This document shows, in pieces, positions 29,251 through 37,425 of a stretch of 64,000 nt of DNA; position 1 is the stretch's first letter, and each line of letters starts with the position of its first letter. Origin of the DNA: Candidatus Poribacteria bacterium. GTDB taxonomy: Bacteria; Poribacteria; WGA-4E; WGA-3G. The notes under the pieces were generated by a model that ran no database searches, was not told the origin of the DNA, and was given only the letters and a program-made list of their open reading frames with translations. Location: the NCBI GenBank assembly GCA_022822085.1, contig JAJECK010000051.1, positions 90,947 through 154,946 of the forward strand, in the 5' to 3' direction. A program made the position numbers and the translations under genes.

Positions 29251-30114
29251 TTAACTGCGTGCTTTCAAACGTGCAATTTCTTCACGGAGTTGTGCGACTT
29301 CTGCTTCTGCGGTTTCAACACGTGCAGCTGCCTGATCAGCCCGTGCGGTTTCTTGTTCTGCGCGTGCTTCTGCGTTTTCTCGTGTGATGGTTTCCTGTTC
29401 TGCGCGTGCAGCTGCCTGATCAGCCCGTGCGGTTTCTTGTTCTGCGCGTGCTTCTGCGTTTTCTCGTGCGATGGTTTCCTGTTCTGCGCGTGCTTCTGCA
29501 ATTTCTGTCTGTTCTGCGCGTGTCAGAATCCATTCGTCCGCAACAGGATCATAAATCCTTATCTCTCCATCCTGAAGACGGAAATCCAAATCCAACGCGG
29601 ATGAACGAATGCTTCCATCATCATCGGATGGAATTGGCATATAAACGCCGTCCTCTAACGTAAATCCCATCAGTGGCGTTGGTAAATATAACCCTTCTGC
29701 ATCATATAAGAAATAATCTTGTATCTCCAGTGAAGCGTAGACATCCATCTTTTCACCTAAATCTTTTTTATAAGTGCTATCACTGGAAAACTCCATCACG
29801 AAATCAGGTGCTTTCCCTTCCTCCCATACTTTATACGTCTTCCGTAGTTTCGGGTTTATGCCAAAACAGACGAGTACATCAGGAGATATAGACTTCCGGG
29901 GATCCCCTTCTCTGTAATACATCAATATATCACCAGAGATATAAACATCAGGTTTATGTGCAAAATGTGCTTCAAGAGCTTGCAGCGTCCAAATTAGCAG
30001 TCTTAAATGATAATCGCTCGCAGCCACGGGCAGTCCATCCTCTTCAGGATAATAGATCGTCCCATCCGTAGGGACATAAGGAATAGAGATATCTTTTGGA
30101 TATGTGCTATCCAT
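29251..30114 (-). CDS. Uma2-family nuclease-like protein with expanded coiled coil (copy 2)
   Basis: 287 residues. Same PD-(D/E)xK core as copy 1: SPDVLVCFG, APDFVMEFSS and KDLGEKMDVYA. The C-terminal coiled coil is longer, containing two near-identical 28-residue units (four heptads: ARAEQETARADQAAARAEQE pattern) before LREEIARLK. The domain is otherwise standard in length. It is followed and preceded by a 17-bp direct repeat (see separate entries). Two full copies in 3 kb, both with intact active sites, indicate local duplication or repeated insertion. Confidence 0.8.
   Translation of the reverse strand: MDSTYPKDISIPYVPTDGTIYYPEEDGLPVAASDYHLRLLIWTLQALEAHFAHKPDVYISGDILMYYREGDPRKSISPDVLVCFGINPKLRKTYKVWEEGKAPDFVMEFSSDSTYKKDLGEKMDVYASLEIQDYFLYDAEGLYLPTPLMGFTLEDGVYMPIPSDDDGSIRSSALDLDFRLQDGEIRIYDPVADEWILTRAEQTEIAEARAEQETIARENAEARAEQETARADQAAARAEQETITRENAEARAEQETARADQAAARVETAEAEVAQLREEIARLKARS
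29331..29498 (-). repeat. 84-bp tandem repeat coding for the coiled coil
   Basis: Two units starting CCTGATCAGC at 29331 and 29415, 84 bp apart, almost identical over most of their length. Each encodes four heptads of the Uma2 copy-2 coiled coil. Being in multiples of 21 bp, gain or loss of units keeps both the frame and the heptad register. Confidence 0.8.
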
Positions 30115-30174
30115 GATGTTTCTCCTTAAAGTCTGAAATACTTCTGTTTCCTATTTCCCAACTTCATCTATAAG

Positions 30175-30531
30175 TTAGTACTTTCCCACAAACTGAATTC
30201 GGTTTTTCTCAGGGTCTCTGATATCAAAAATCCCATAACCCCCGTCATTTTCCAAAGGTCTCAAACGTAACCCTTTTGACTTTAAATGTTGGTGCATTGC
30301 GCTCACACTATCAACCTGAAGCATTAACTTTTGTCTACCCTCATTCGGTTTACTTGCACTATGGAGACACAGTTTACACTCACCTGTATCAAACCGGTAA
30401 AAACGATGTTCTGGAAATGGTTGATCTTCCTCTGGAGTCAATCCGATTACATCTCTATAAAACGCAATGACAGTTTTCATATCTTTTACAAAAAGCATGA
30501 CTCCGCCAAGACTAACTTTCATTTCTGACAT
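30175..30531 (-). CDS. VOC (glyoxalase/bleomycin-resistance) superfamily protein
   Basis: 118 residues from ATG 30531 (AGAGG about 8 nt upstream); a start 45 nt earlier would add residues atypical of the family. A vicinal-oxygen-chelate beta-alpha-beta-beta-beta unit is visible: MLFVKDMKTVIAFYRDVIGL, then LCLHSA, LMLQVDSVSAMHQHLKSKG and DIRDPEKNRIQFVGKY. Members bind a divalent metal and act as isomerases, dioxygenases or drug-binding proteins. The substrate cannot be told. It lies 30 bp upstream of the Uma2-linked repeat and is the first accessory gene after nuoD. Confidence 0.75.
   Translation of the reverse strand: MSEMKVSLGGVMLFVKDMKTVIAFYRDVIGLTPEEDQPFPEHRFYRFDTGECKLCLHSASKPNEGRQKLMLQVDSVSAMHQHLKSKGLRLRPLENDGGYGIFDIRDPEKNRIQFVGKY
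30190..30206. repeat. 17-bp direct repeat, right copy (flank of Uma2 copy 2)
   Basis: Second copy of AAACTGAATTCGGTTTT, inside the 3' end of the VOC gene. See the left copy at 29190-29206. Confidence 0.5.
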
Positions 30532-30606
30532 ATCTGGACCTCTATCATTTCTATACCATATTAAGGCGCGAGCCAACTTCCCTTCTATGTATATGTAAAG
30601 GTATCG

Positions 30607-31803
30607 TTACCGATCCAATTCCCCTGCAATAACGTTCAAACTCCCTAACACAGCCACAGTATCCGATACCATGCCACCCTCCAACATGTGCGGCAGTGAT
30701 TGGAAATGGAAGAAACTGGGTGGACGAATCCGAATTCTATACCCCGTGCCGCTACCGTCGCTGACAATGTAGAAACCTAATTCTCCATTGGGTGATTCCG
30801 TAGCACAATAATGATCTCCTTGAGGTGGCTGTACGCCGTGTCCATCCATCACAATTTTAAAGTGGTGTATCAGTCCTTCTATATGTCCGTAAGCATCCGA
30901 TTTGTCCGGCATCATAACTTTGTTGTCTTCAAGACTGAATGGACCTTCGGGTAGGTTGTCAAGTGCTTGCCTGACGATACCGCAGCTTTGAATCATTTCT
31001 TCCATACGAACCAGATACCGATCATAAACATCACCGTTTGTACCGACTGGCACATCAAACTGGAATTTTTCATAAGAAGAATACGGTTCCGCTTTGCGAA
31101 GGTCGTGTGCGACACCTGTAGCTCGCAGGTTGGGCCCTGTCAAGCCGTAATTAATCGCATCTTCCGGTGAAATTGCACCTACTCCTTTTGTTCTATCCAT
31201 CCAAATTCGGTTGCGTGTCAACAAGGTATGCGTTTCTTTCAACGCTTTTGGAAAATTCGTGATGAAATCGCGAGCGTCGTTTTCAAAACCATCATAAAGG
31301 TCGCGGAACACACCTCCCACACGCGTATAACTTGTTGTCAGTCGTGCACCTGTAGTTTTCTCAAATATGCTGTAGAGTTTTTCGCGCTCTCTAAAACTAT
31401 AAAGGAAAACCGAAAACGCACCTAAATCAAGCGCAGCAGTTCCAAGCCACAGCAGATGGTCAGCCAGTCGAGAAAGTTCAGCCATCAAGACACGAATATA
31501 TTGGCACCGTTCGGGGACTTCAATACCGAGCAACTGTTCCACTGCAAGCACATACCCGAAATTATTTGATAGTGGCGATAGATAATTCATTCGGTCTGTA
31601 ACAACGATGTACTGATTGTAATCTAAGTGCTCACCCAGTTTTTCAAACCCCGTATGTAAGTACCCGGCATGGGGTGTCGCCTTCAAAATGGTTTCGCCAT
31701 CAAGCTCTAAAACAATACGTAGGGTGCCGTGTGTCGCAGGATGTTGCGGTCCGAAGTTGAGGACCATTTTCTCACCTGTTGTGCGTTCCATCCCACCTTG
31801 CAT
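30607..31803 (-). CDS. nuoD: NADH-quinone oxidoreductase subunit D
   Basis: 398 residues, the 49-kDa subunit at the quinone site. Signatures: LNFGPQHPATHGTLR (about 15-29), HTGFEKLGEHLDYNQ, TDRMNYLSPL, and the C-terminal ESPNGELGFYIVSDGSGTGY, PPSFFHFQSLPHM and ELDR. The start ATG 31803 has AGGAG 6 nt upstream. It is the last gene of the nuoABCD group before the accessory insert. Confidence 0.97.
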   Translation of the reverse strand: MQGGMERTTGEKMVLNFGPQHPATHGTLRIVLELDGETILKATPHAGYLHTGFEKLGEHLDYNQYIVVTDRMNYLSPLSNNFGYVLAVEQLLGIEVPERCQYIRVLMAELSRLADHLLWLGTAALDLGAFSVFLYSFREREKLYSIFEKTTGARLTTSYTRVGGVFRDLYDGFENDARDFITNFPKALKETHTLLTRNRIWMDRTKGVGAISPEDAINYGLTGPNLRATGVAHDLRKAEPYSSYEKFQFDVPVGTNGDVYDRYLVRMEEMIQSCGIVRQALDNLPEGPFSLEDNKVMMPDKSDAYGHIEGLIHHFKIVMDGHGVQPPQGDHYCATESPNGELGFYIVSDGSGTGYRIRIRPPSFFHFQSLPHMLEGGMVSDTVAVLGSLNVIAGELDR

Positions 31804-31852
31804 ACATAACTCCTTTTATAATTGGCTTGTGCCTATATGCTCTTTTGTTGTC

Positions 31853-32404
31853 TTACCGATTCTGCTTTTCAAAGTTAAAACGTTCGCGTTCACCACGTCC
31901 CTGCAGCGGATAATCTTTACGCAGCGGGTGTCCTTCAAAGTCATCAGGCATTAAAATGCGACGTAGATCGGGGTGTCCTTCAAAATCAATTCCAAACATA
32001 TCATAAGTTTCACGTTCTAACCAGTTGGCAGCCTTCCACAATTCCGTCACCGATTGGATTTTCAAATCTTTTTCATGCACAGGCACTTTGACCCGAATAC
32101 GCGAAGTTTCCCCTTCAAAAGTGTAAAGCTGATAGACGACCATGAATCTGGCATAGTCATACTGCATCAATTCTGATTCCAATTGAGAATTGTCAACAGC
32201 AGTTACATCAACAAGGAATGAATACGCCAGTTCTGTTTTCAGATATTCTAAGAGTGCATAACTATTTTCTTTGTTGACAACAACGGAAACGCCGTTTTGG
32301 GTTTCAGCATCATCTAAAAGTGCATCTGAAAACTTTTCGCGCAATTTCTCAAGGACAAGGGGTTGCGTTTCTTCAGTGATTTCTTCTTTCTCTTCATTCA
32401 TCAT
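31853..32404 (-). CDS. nuoC: NADH-quinone oxidoreductase subunit C
   Basis: 183 residues from ATG 32404, overlapping the end of nuoB by 11 bp (a second ATG follows at once at 32401). The family core is clear: [38 protein letters not shown] (shown here as motif [17 protein letters not shown]), then [20 protein letters not shown] and [13 protein letters not shown]. It forms part of the hydrophilic arm with NuoD. Confidence 0.95.
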   Translation of the reverse strand: MMNEEKEEITEETQPLVLEKLREKFSDALLDDAETQNGVSVVVNKENSYALLEYLKTELAYSFLVDVTAVDNSQLESELMQYDYARFMVVYQLYTFEGETSRIRVKVPVHEKDLKIQSVTELWKAANWLERETYDMFGIDFEGHPDLRRILMPDDFEGHPLRKDYPLQGRGERERFNFEKQNR

Positions 32405-32921
32405 AAGCAACCTCAGAACCTTTGGGGAGTTCACCTTTATGGATTTGTCGTTGTACTTGCATCACGGCATCAATCAAATCTTCGGGACGTGGCGGACAAC
32501 CAGGAATATAAACATCCACTGGAAGGAATTGGTCAACACCTTGTATTAATGTATAGGTATCAAAAACGCCGCCACACGATGCACATGCTCCCATTGAAAT
32601 AACCCATTTTGGGTCCGGCATCTGATCGTATATCCGTTTCAGGACAGGCATCATTTTAATTGAAATCCGTCCTGAAACGATAAGCAGATCGGATTGACGT
32701 GGCGAGAAACGAATCGCCTCTGAACCGAATCGAGAAAGGTCATATTTGGAAGCCAAGGTTGCCATCATCTCTATGGCACAACAAGCGGTACCGAACGGCA
32801 TTGGCCACAAGGAATTCTTTCGTCCCCAGTTGACAACTTTGTCAATTGTCGTTGTAATGATATTACCATCAGTTCGTTCGGTGCTTGCTCCACTTTGTAT
32901 ATGGGTTTTGGCTAATCCCAT
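32394..32921 (-). CDS. nuoB: NADH-quinone oxidoreductase subunit B
   Basis: 175 residues from ATG 32921, which has GGAGG 7 nt upstream and overlaps the nuoA stop by 10 bp. It binds cluster N2: the ligands are in [20 protein letters not shown] and [10 protein letters not shown]. The full family length is present. Confidence 0.97.
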   Translation of the reverse strand: MGLAKTHIQSGASTERTDGNIITTTIDKVVNWGRKNSLWPMPFGTACCAIEMMATLASKYDLSRFGSEAIRFSPRQSDLLIVSGRISIKMMPVLKRIYDQMPDPKWVISMGACASCGGVFDTYTLIQGVDQFLPVDVYIPGCPPRPEDLIDAVMQVQRQIHKGELPKGSEVAYDE

Positions 32922-33280
32922 GTTAAGCCTCCTTTTTTCCAAGCGTAGATGTATCCCAACAAGAGAATACCGATAAAAACCAGCATCTCAACTAAAATAA
33001 ATGTTCCATTTGTTTCAGACATCTTCTTAAAGACCACTGCCCATGGATATAAGAATACCACTTCAATATCAAAGATGATAAAGAGCATAGCAATAAGATC
33101 AAACCGGATGGAGAACCTTTGTCTTGCATCACCAACCGGTTGCACACCAGATTCATATACGGAAAGTTTGACGCGGTTCGGTTTTTTGGGTCCAAGAAGG
33201 TGGGTAAGAGAGAGATTTACAGCTGCAAATAGGACTGCAAATATCCCTAAAAACACTATCGGAAGATAATCTATTAACAT
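32912..33280 (-). CDS. nuoA: NADH-quinone oxidoreductase subunit A
   Basis: 122 residues, three membrane helices, with the conserved [15 protein letters not shown] loop and [13 protein letters not shown]. First gene of the locus. Overlaps nuoB by 10 bp. Confidence 0.96.
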   Translation of the reverse strand: MLIDYLPIVFLGIFAVLFAAVNLSLTHLLGPKKPNRVKLSVYESGVQPVGDARQRFSIRFDLIAMLFIIFDIEVVFLYPWAVVFKKMSETNGTFILVEMLVFIGILLLGYIYAWKKGGLTWD

Positions 33281-33429
33281 TTGATCTAATCTATTTAAGC
33301 CTCCAGCAACATGCAGATGGACACACCGTCCATTATGTTATAGGATGAACTTCTGACGTTGCAAAAAAATAACGCTATTTTAAGAATTTGTGTTCAAATT
33401 TTCAAGTAAATTTGTTAAACGTGCTTATA

Positions 33430-33457
33430 ATTTTACATATTCAGATAAAAGTGTCAA
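33430..33457 (-). promoter_or_regulatory. Probable promoter of the nuo operon
   Basis: On the minus strand, TTGACA (33457-33452) and TAAAAT (33435-33430) are separated by 16 bp, in the otherwise gene-free DNA about 150 bp upstream of nuoA. The -35 box is consensus and the -10 box has five of six consensus bases. A very similar arrangement (TTGACA, 16 bp including ATATG, TAAAAC) occurs upstream of trkH. Confidence 0.6.
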
Positions 33458-33560
33458 GTATTTTTCAATAAATATTACGAATTTTATGAAATATTGTTGA
33501 AAAACGACACATGAGATTATTTATTAAGGTTTGTAAGATCATATAGAATACATAACATTA

Positions 33561-33691
33561 CAGGACTTACGCATTTTCTCTTAAAGTCCCCTTGATAAGG
33601 GGGATTTAGGGGTTAAAAAGACTAAAAACACTGAAATATCGCACCATTTAACCCCCCTACCCCCTTATCAAGGGGGAATGCGTAAGTCCTG
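33561..33691. repeat. 131-bp terminal-inverted-repeat element (MITE-like)
   Basis: Perfect 15-bp ends CAGGACTTACGCATT (33561-33575) and AATGCGTAAGTCCTG (33677-33691), and inner arms CCCCTTGATAAGGGGG / CCCCCTTATCAAGGGGG that can fold further. No coding capacity. It is flanked by TTA on the left and ATTA on the right. A worn copy lies at 43869-43975, and a solo end near 44258. The structure fits a non-autonomous transposable element. No matching transposase is present in the window. Confidence 0.8.
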
Positions 33692-33716
33692 CATTATTAC
33701 TAAATAGAGGTATGCT

Positions 33717-34103
33717 TCACCATTGTCGGTAATATGTTGAAATAATAACAGGGACAGCAAGTGTGTCATCAAGATATTGATAACCGCTACAATCTGGTTC
33801 TGTAAAGACTTGTAATAATTCTAAAGAAAATTCCCAAGATTGACGAGTCAACTTCCATGTGAAATGATTCTTGGTTTTCTCTATCAATACTGCGCCAATA
33901 TCTTCATCACTAATCTGTGTCGAAAGTCTACAATCGTTTACAGGTGATATAAGTGGTAAAGTGTGAATATGAAGCGTTTCCCCAGAATCCAAAATGACAT
34001 CTTGTATCGCTTTATATAATGGTTCTGCTTTCTTCGGTGTAATTGGAGACATAATTATCAATGGGCTGTAATGTCCCACATCTGGTATATATTCAAGTTC
34101 CAT
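33717..34103 (-). CDS. Hypothetical protein, 128 residues
   Basis: No recognised family. The sequence is soluble, with the notable stretch MSPITPKKAEPLYKAIQDVI near the N-terminus and GYQYLDDTLAVPVIISTYYR near the C-terminus. A purine-rich AAGGAGG lies 7 nt before the start ATG, which supports translation. It stands alone between a repeat element (33561-33691) and the TAGTCCC-type repeats upstream. Whether it is functional or a capture by mobile DNA is unknown. Confidence 0.5.
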   Translation of the reverse strand: MELEYIPDVGHYSPLIIMSPITPKKAEPLYKAIQDVILDSGETLHIHTLPLISPVNDCRLSTQISDEDIGAVLIEKTKNHFTWKLTRQSWEFSLELLQVFTEPDCSGYQYLDDTLAVPVIISTYYRQW

Positions 34104-34117
34104 AAAATCCTCCTTCT

Positions 34118-34200
34118 TTAGTCCCGTAGGGACGCAATGTTTATAGCAAAACGTGATAGTCCCTCTTTAGTCCCATAGGGACGATATGTTTATAGAACAG
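34118..34200. repeat. Two tandem TAGTCCCxTAGGGACG repeats
   Basis: TTTAGTCCCGTAGGGACG plus ATGTTTATAG at about 34118-34147, and TTTAGTCCCATAGGGACG plus ATATGTTTATAG at 34166-34196. Each contains the small palindrome GTCCC(N)TAGGGAC. Relatives occur as an inverted pair at 63683-63802. The same pattern lies directly upstream of the hypothetical gene, so its promoter may lie in or beside them. Confidence 0.6.
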
Positions 34201-34620
34201 GACGGACGCAAATTTGGGTGTCCCTTTTTAGAATTTTGTTCTTTCAAAGATGGTTCCTCCTTTATCCCTTGTAAGCGATGGGAATGTGTCCGTCCCACTG
34301 ATAAAGGAGATTTAGGCGTTCTTCCAATTAGCACTAAGACATTATCATTTAGAAATGGTCCTATTATCAATCAACACCAAACGGGTTTGGTGGAATGTCC
34401 GAATTGCATTCTGCACGATTGGTGTTGAGTGCCCTATTGTGCCCTATTTTGCCATGTTTTTCGGCTTTTGGAATTACCCGATCCTTGTACCGTCTATGTT
34501 TAAAGGGTTTTTTCGGTTACTTGTGACTCAGATTCGGGCACTGGTCTGGTGCTTCCCTGGCACAAGTCGTAAATATAACAATTTATTTTATCTTGTATAA
34601 AAAACGTGTTTAACCATGAT
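34201..34620. other. Gap with no convincing gene
   Basis: 420 bp. A plus-strand open frame (34186-34428) of 80 codons has seven cysteines, but it starts inside a repeat and has no Shine-Dalgarno or recognisable family, so it is not annotated as a gene. No RNA gene or terminator is clear. Confidence 0.4.
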
Positions 34621-34985
34621 TTATCTGTGTTCCTTTGGTTGCATCATCTCTTTACCTTCATGCTGTAATGCTTCCAATTCTGTTATAATGTTTTGTAACG
34701 ACTTTAAGTCTTTAGGTAAATCACCAGCGTGCAGTTCCTGCAGTAATAAAAACTGCTGGTCTGTGTTGCGTTGTACAGAAGGTATTGACGGTGTTTTTAT
34801 AAATGCTTCATGGTCAGCAAGGACCTTTTCAATCTGATTTTGTGTGTCCTCAAGGACTTTCATTTGTCGTGCAAATATACCGGACGATGTTCCAGGAGGT
34901 AAAGGATGTCCCTTCGCATCGGTATAGATGACGTGAATACCTTCTGGGACAATACCATTTTCACCATCACGGGGATAACCGTTCT
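34621..34985 (-). pseudogene. C-terminal fragment of the 467-residue protein family
   Basis: Translation from about 34985 gives VPEGIHVIYTDAKGHPLP, then QIEKVLADHEAF and LHAGDLPKDLKSLQNIITEL. These match PEGVNVIYTDKNGIPLP, QIEKLIADHDDL and LHGGDLPKDVKGLQEAIKVL in the last third of the protein at 40693-42096. The first two thirds are missing: the fragment begins at the very end of pdxH. A shorter open frame from ATG 34863 (80 codons) might still be translated, but it lacks the membrane anchor. Confidence 0.7.
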
Positions 34986-35608
34986 ATTTTCCAATTGCCA
35001 TCCTTTTTCAAAGTATAACGGATCCTATCATGCAAACGACTGGGACACCCTTGCCAGAATTCAAACATATTTGGAACTAACCGATATCCACCCCAGTGTG
35101 GCGGACGGGGTATATCTTTATCAACGTAGTTCAGTTTCGCTTGCTCAAAGTTATCCTCTAAATGTTCACGACCAGAAATAACGATACTTTGACGTTCAGT
35201 CCACACAGCAAGTTGACTGTCAATTGGACGACTGGCGAAATATGCATCCGATTCGTCTGCTGTCATCTTTTCAACTGTGCCGTTGCATCTCACCTGTCTA
35301 TCGAGTTCGCGCCAATAGAAAACAAGTGCGGCATGCGGATTCACCGCCAATTCCAAACCTTTTTGGCTATCATAATCTGTATAGAAGCAGAAACCGCTTT
35401 TGTCAAACCCTCGGAGGACAACCATACGCGCAGAGGGGATACCATCTGGCGTTGCGGTTGCAAGTGTCATCGCATCTGGAAGGTCAATCTTTGCTTCTAT
35501 AGTGTCATTAAACCACTTTTCAAACTGTTCAAACGGGTTATTAGCAACACTACTTTCAGCCAATTCGCCATGTGAATGATATTCTCTACGCAGTTTATCA
35601 GTATTCAT
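34967..35608 (-). CDS. pdxH: Pyridoxamine 5'-phosphate oxidase
   Basis: 213 residues. Oxidises pyridoxamine or pyridoxine 5'-phosphate to pyridoxal 5'-phosphate using FMN. Family marks: MTLATATPDGIPSARMVVLRGFD (in two parts, FMN binding), FYTDYDSQKGLEL, FYWRELDRQVRCNG, and the C-terminal EFWQGCPSRLHDRIRYTLKKDG with the substrate-binding RLHDR. The full length is present. It is 1 bp from the trkH stop upstream. Two PLP-dependent or PLP-linked genes in the window (gcvP) would use its product. Confidence 0.95.
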   Translation of the reverse strand: MNTDKLRREYHSHGELAESSVANNPFEQFEKWFNDTIEAKIDLPDAMTLATATPDGIPSARMVVLRGFDKSGFCFYTDYDSQKGLELAVNPHAALVFYWRELDRQVRCNGTVEKMTADESDAYFASRPIDSQLAVWTERQSIVISGREHLEDNFEQAKLNYVDKDIPRPPHWGGYRLVPNMFEFWQGCPSRLHDRIRYTLKKDGNWKIERLSP

Positions 35609-35609
35609 A

Positions 35610-37118
35610 TCATGTTTTCCAGTAATTCGGTGAAAAAAGAATAAGCACGGTATATATTTCCAATCGTCCGAGTAGCATGCAGAAGGTCAAAATAAATTTC
35701 CCGGCAGTCGGAATATGTGCATAGTTATCAATCGGCCCGACATCCCCGAGACCAGGACCGATGTTCCCCATCGTAGCAATTGTACACCCCGCGGCGGTAA
35801 TCAGATCTAAGCCTAAGGTTGCCATGATACAGGTTACAATAGCAAAAATTCCGATGAAGAAAAAGAAAAATCCGAGCACATGTGTCAGAACTTCTGGTGG
35901 AACGATTCTGTCGTTAACGCGAACGGGAAGCACTGCATGTGGAAAGATGAGTCGTTTTATTTCTGCCCCACTTTGTCGGATCAGGAGTAGGAAACGCATC
36001 TGCTTCATGCCACCACCTGTTGACCCTGCACACCCCCCATAGAACATCAACGTTATCAGAATAAATTGTGATAACGCGGGCCACATTTCAAAATCTGCTG
36101 TACCGTAACCTGTAGTCGAAGTAATTGACATAACTTGGAACGCTGCGGACCGAATAGCATCACCCACTGAATCGTACGGTACTTGTCCATCACCGTGTTT
36201 AAAGGTCGCGATGTTCCAAGAGACAAGAGTTATGGTCACAAGTATCACGACGCAATAAAAACGGAATTCCGTATCCTTGAAGTAACTTTTGACATCACCA
36301 CGGAGGGCGCGATAGTGTAAAGCAAAATTAGTACCCGCAAGGAACATAAATACTATGATAACGATTTCTATATAAACGCTATCGTAATGCGCGATGCTAC
36401 CATTTTTCGTTGAGAACCCGCCAGTAGCCATCGTGCCAAATGTATGGCAAAGCGCATCAAAAAGCGTCATGTCACCAAGCCAGAGTAATAACGTTTCAAG
36501 GACTGATAGCAGGATATACACACCCCACAGCAATTTTGCAGTTTGAGCAATACGGGGTGTGAGTCTGTCTGTTTGAGGCCCTGGTGCTTCAGCCCGAAAT
36601 AGCTGCATCCCACCAACACCGAGCATTGGAAGTATTGCTACAGCCAATACAACAATACCCATACCACCAAGCCAGTGACTGAAGCTGCGCCAAAATAGCA
36701 TTGCTTTGGAAAGATGTTCGATCTCTGTCAGGACTGTAGCACCGGTCGTTGTAAAACCTGACATAGATTCAAAATAACAGAACGCAAATTCTGTCAAAGG
36801 GGGACGATCAACTGCTGCGAAAACATCTGCAAACAAATAGGGAAACGAACCGAAAAGCGCGACGACCACCCACCCTAAAGCGACAATGGCAAATCCTTCA
36901 CGTATGCCAAGTTCGGGTTCAGTAGGTTTTATTGTGAAGCGGAGAATCAATCCTACTGTGAATGTAATTATGGTAGCGTAGACGAAGGCATAAAGATCGG
37001 ATTCACCAGCATCAGGATTGAAATAATAGTATGCCGCAATACCTAACGGCAACAGCATTGTGCCTGAAAGACAGATTAATAGATTGCCAAGTGTGTGGAA
37101 AATGAGTTTTCGACTCAT
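35610..37118 (-). CDS. trkH: Trk/Ktr-type potassium channel subunit
   Basis: 502 residues with four pore (M1-P-M2) repeats. The selectivity-filter segments are visible in order: SGFTTTGATVL (about 120-130), GTMATGGFSTKNGS, SITSTTGYGTADF and TIATMGNIGPGLG. It forms the K+-translocating subunit and needs a cytoplasmic RCK partner; trkA, 8 kb downstream on the same strand, is a good candidate. Its stop is followed at once by pdxH. Confidence 0.93.
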   Translation of the reverse strand: MSRKLIFHTLGNLLICLSGTMLLPLGIAAYYYFNPDAGESDLYAFVYATIITFTVGLILRFTIKPTEPELGIREGFAIVALGWVVVALFGSFPYLFADVFAAVDRPPLTEFAFCYFESMSGFTTTGATVLTEIEHLSKAMLFWRSFSHWLGGMGIVVLAVAILPMLGVGGMQLFRAEAPGPQTDRLTPRIAQTAKLLWGVYILLSVLETLLLWLGDMTLFDALCHTFGTMATGGFSTKNGSIAHYDSVYIEIVIIVFMFLAGTNFALHYRALRGDVKSYFKDTEFRFYCVVILVTITLVSWNIATFKHGDGQVPYDSVGDAIRSAAFQVMSITSTTGYGTADFEMWPALSQFILITLMFYGGCAGSTGGGMKQMRFLLLIRQSGAEIKRLIFPHAVLPVRVNDRIVPPEVLTHVLGFFFFFIGIFAIVTCIMATLGLDLITAAGCTIATMGNIGPGLGDVGPIDNYAHIPTAGKFILTFCMLLGRLEIYTVLILFSPNYWKT

Positions 37119-37166
37119 AGTTGTAGTTATCGGTAAAATGAGAGTCTCGCCGTGCGGTAAGATATA

Positions 37167-37194
37167 GTTTTACATATTTGACTGAAGTTGTCAA
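37167..37194 (-). promoter_or_regulatory. Probable trkH promoter
   Basis: Minus strand TTGACA (37194-37189), 16-bp spacer ending in ATATG, then TAAAAC (37172-37167), about 50 bp before the trkH start. The shared -35, spacer end and -10 with the nuoA promoter suggest the same sigma factor. The rest of 37119-37425 shows no gene. Confidence 0.55.
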
Positions 37195-37425
37195 GTTTTT
37201 TCAATAAATAACAGTTTTCTTATATTCTGCTTAGAAAAAACTGAATTTGCAATCAAGGTGGTGAGGGTTTTGAGTGAATGAATCATAGTGTTTAGGGGAG
37301 AGTATTTACTTCACAATGGACTTAGATGGAACAGTACGTCTCTGATGGTACTGAGTTTTAGCTTGCTAACGCGAGTGTAGTAGGTGACGGATATTTGAAG
37401 TATTTTTAAGGATGACTTTCAATCT

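Noticed and set aside
34186..34428. Plus-strand 80-codon cysteine-rich open frame
   Set aside because: It starts within a TAGTCCC repeat, has no Shine-Dalgarno and matches no family I know. Composition alone is not enough.
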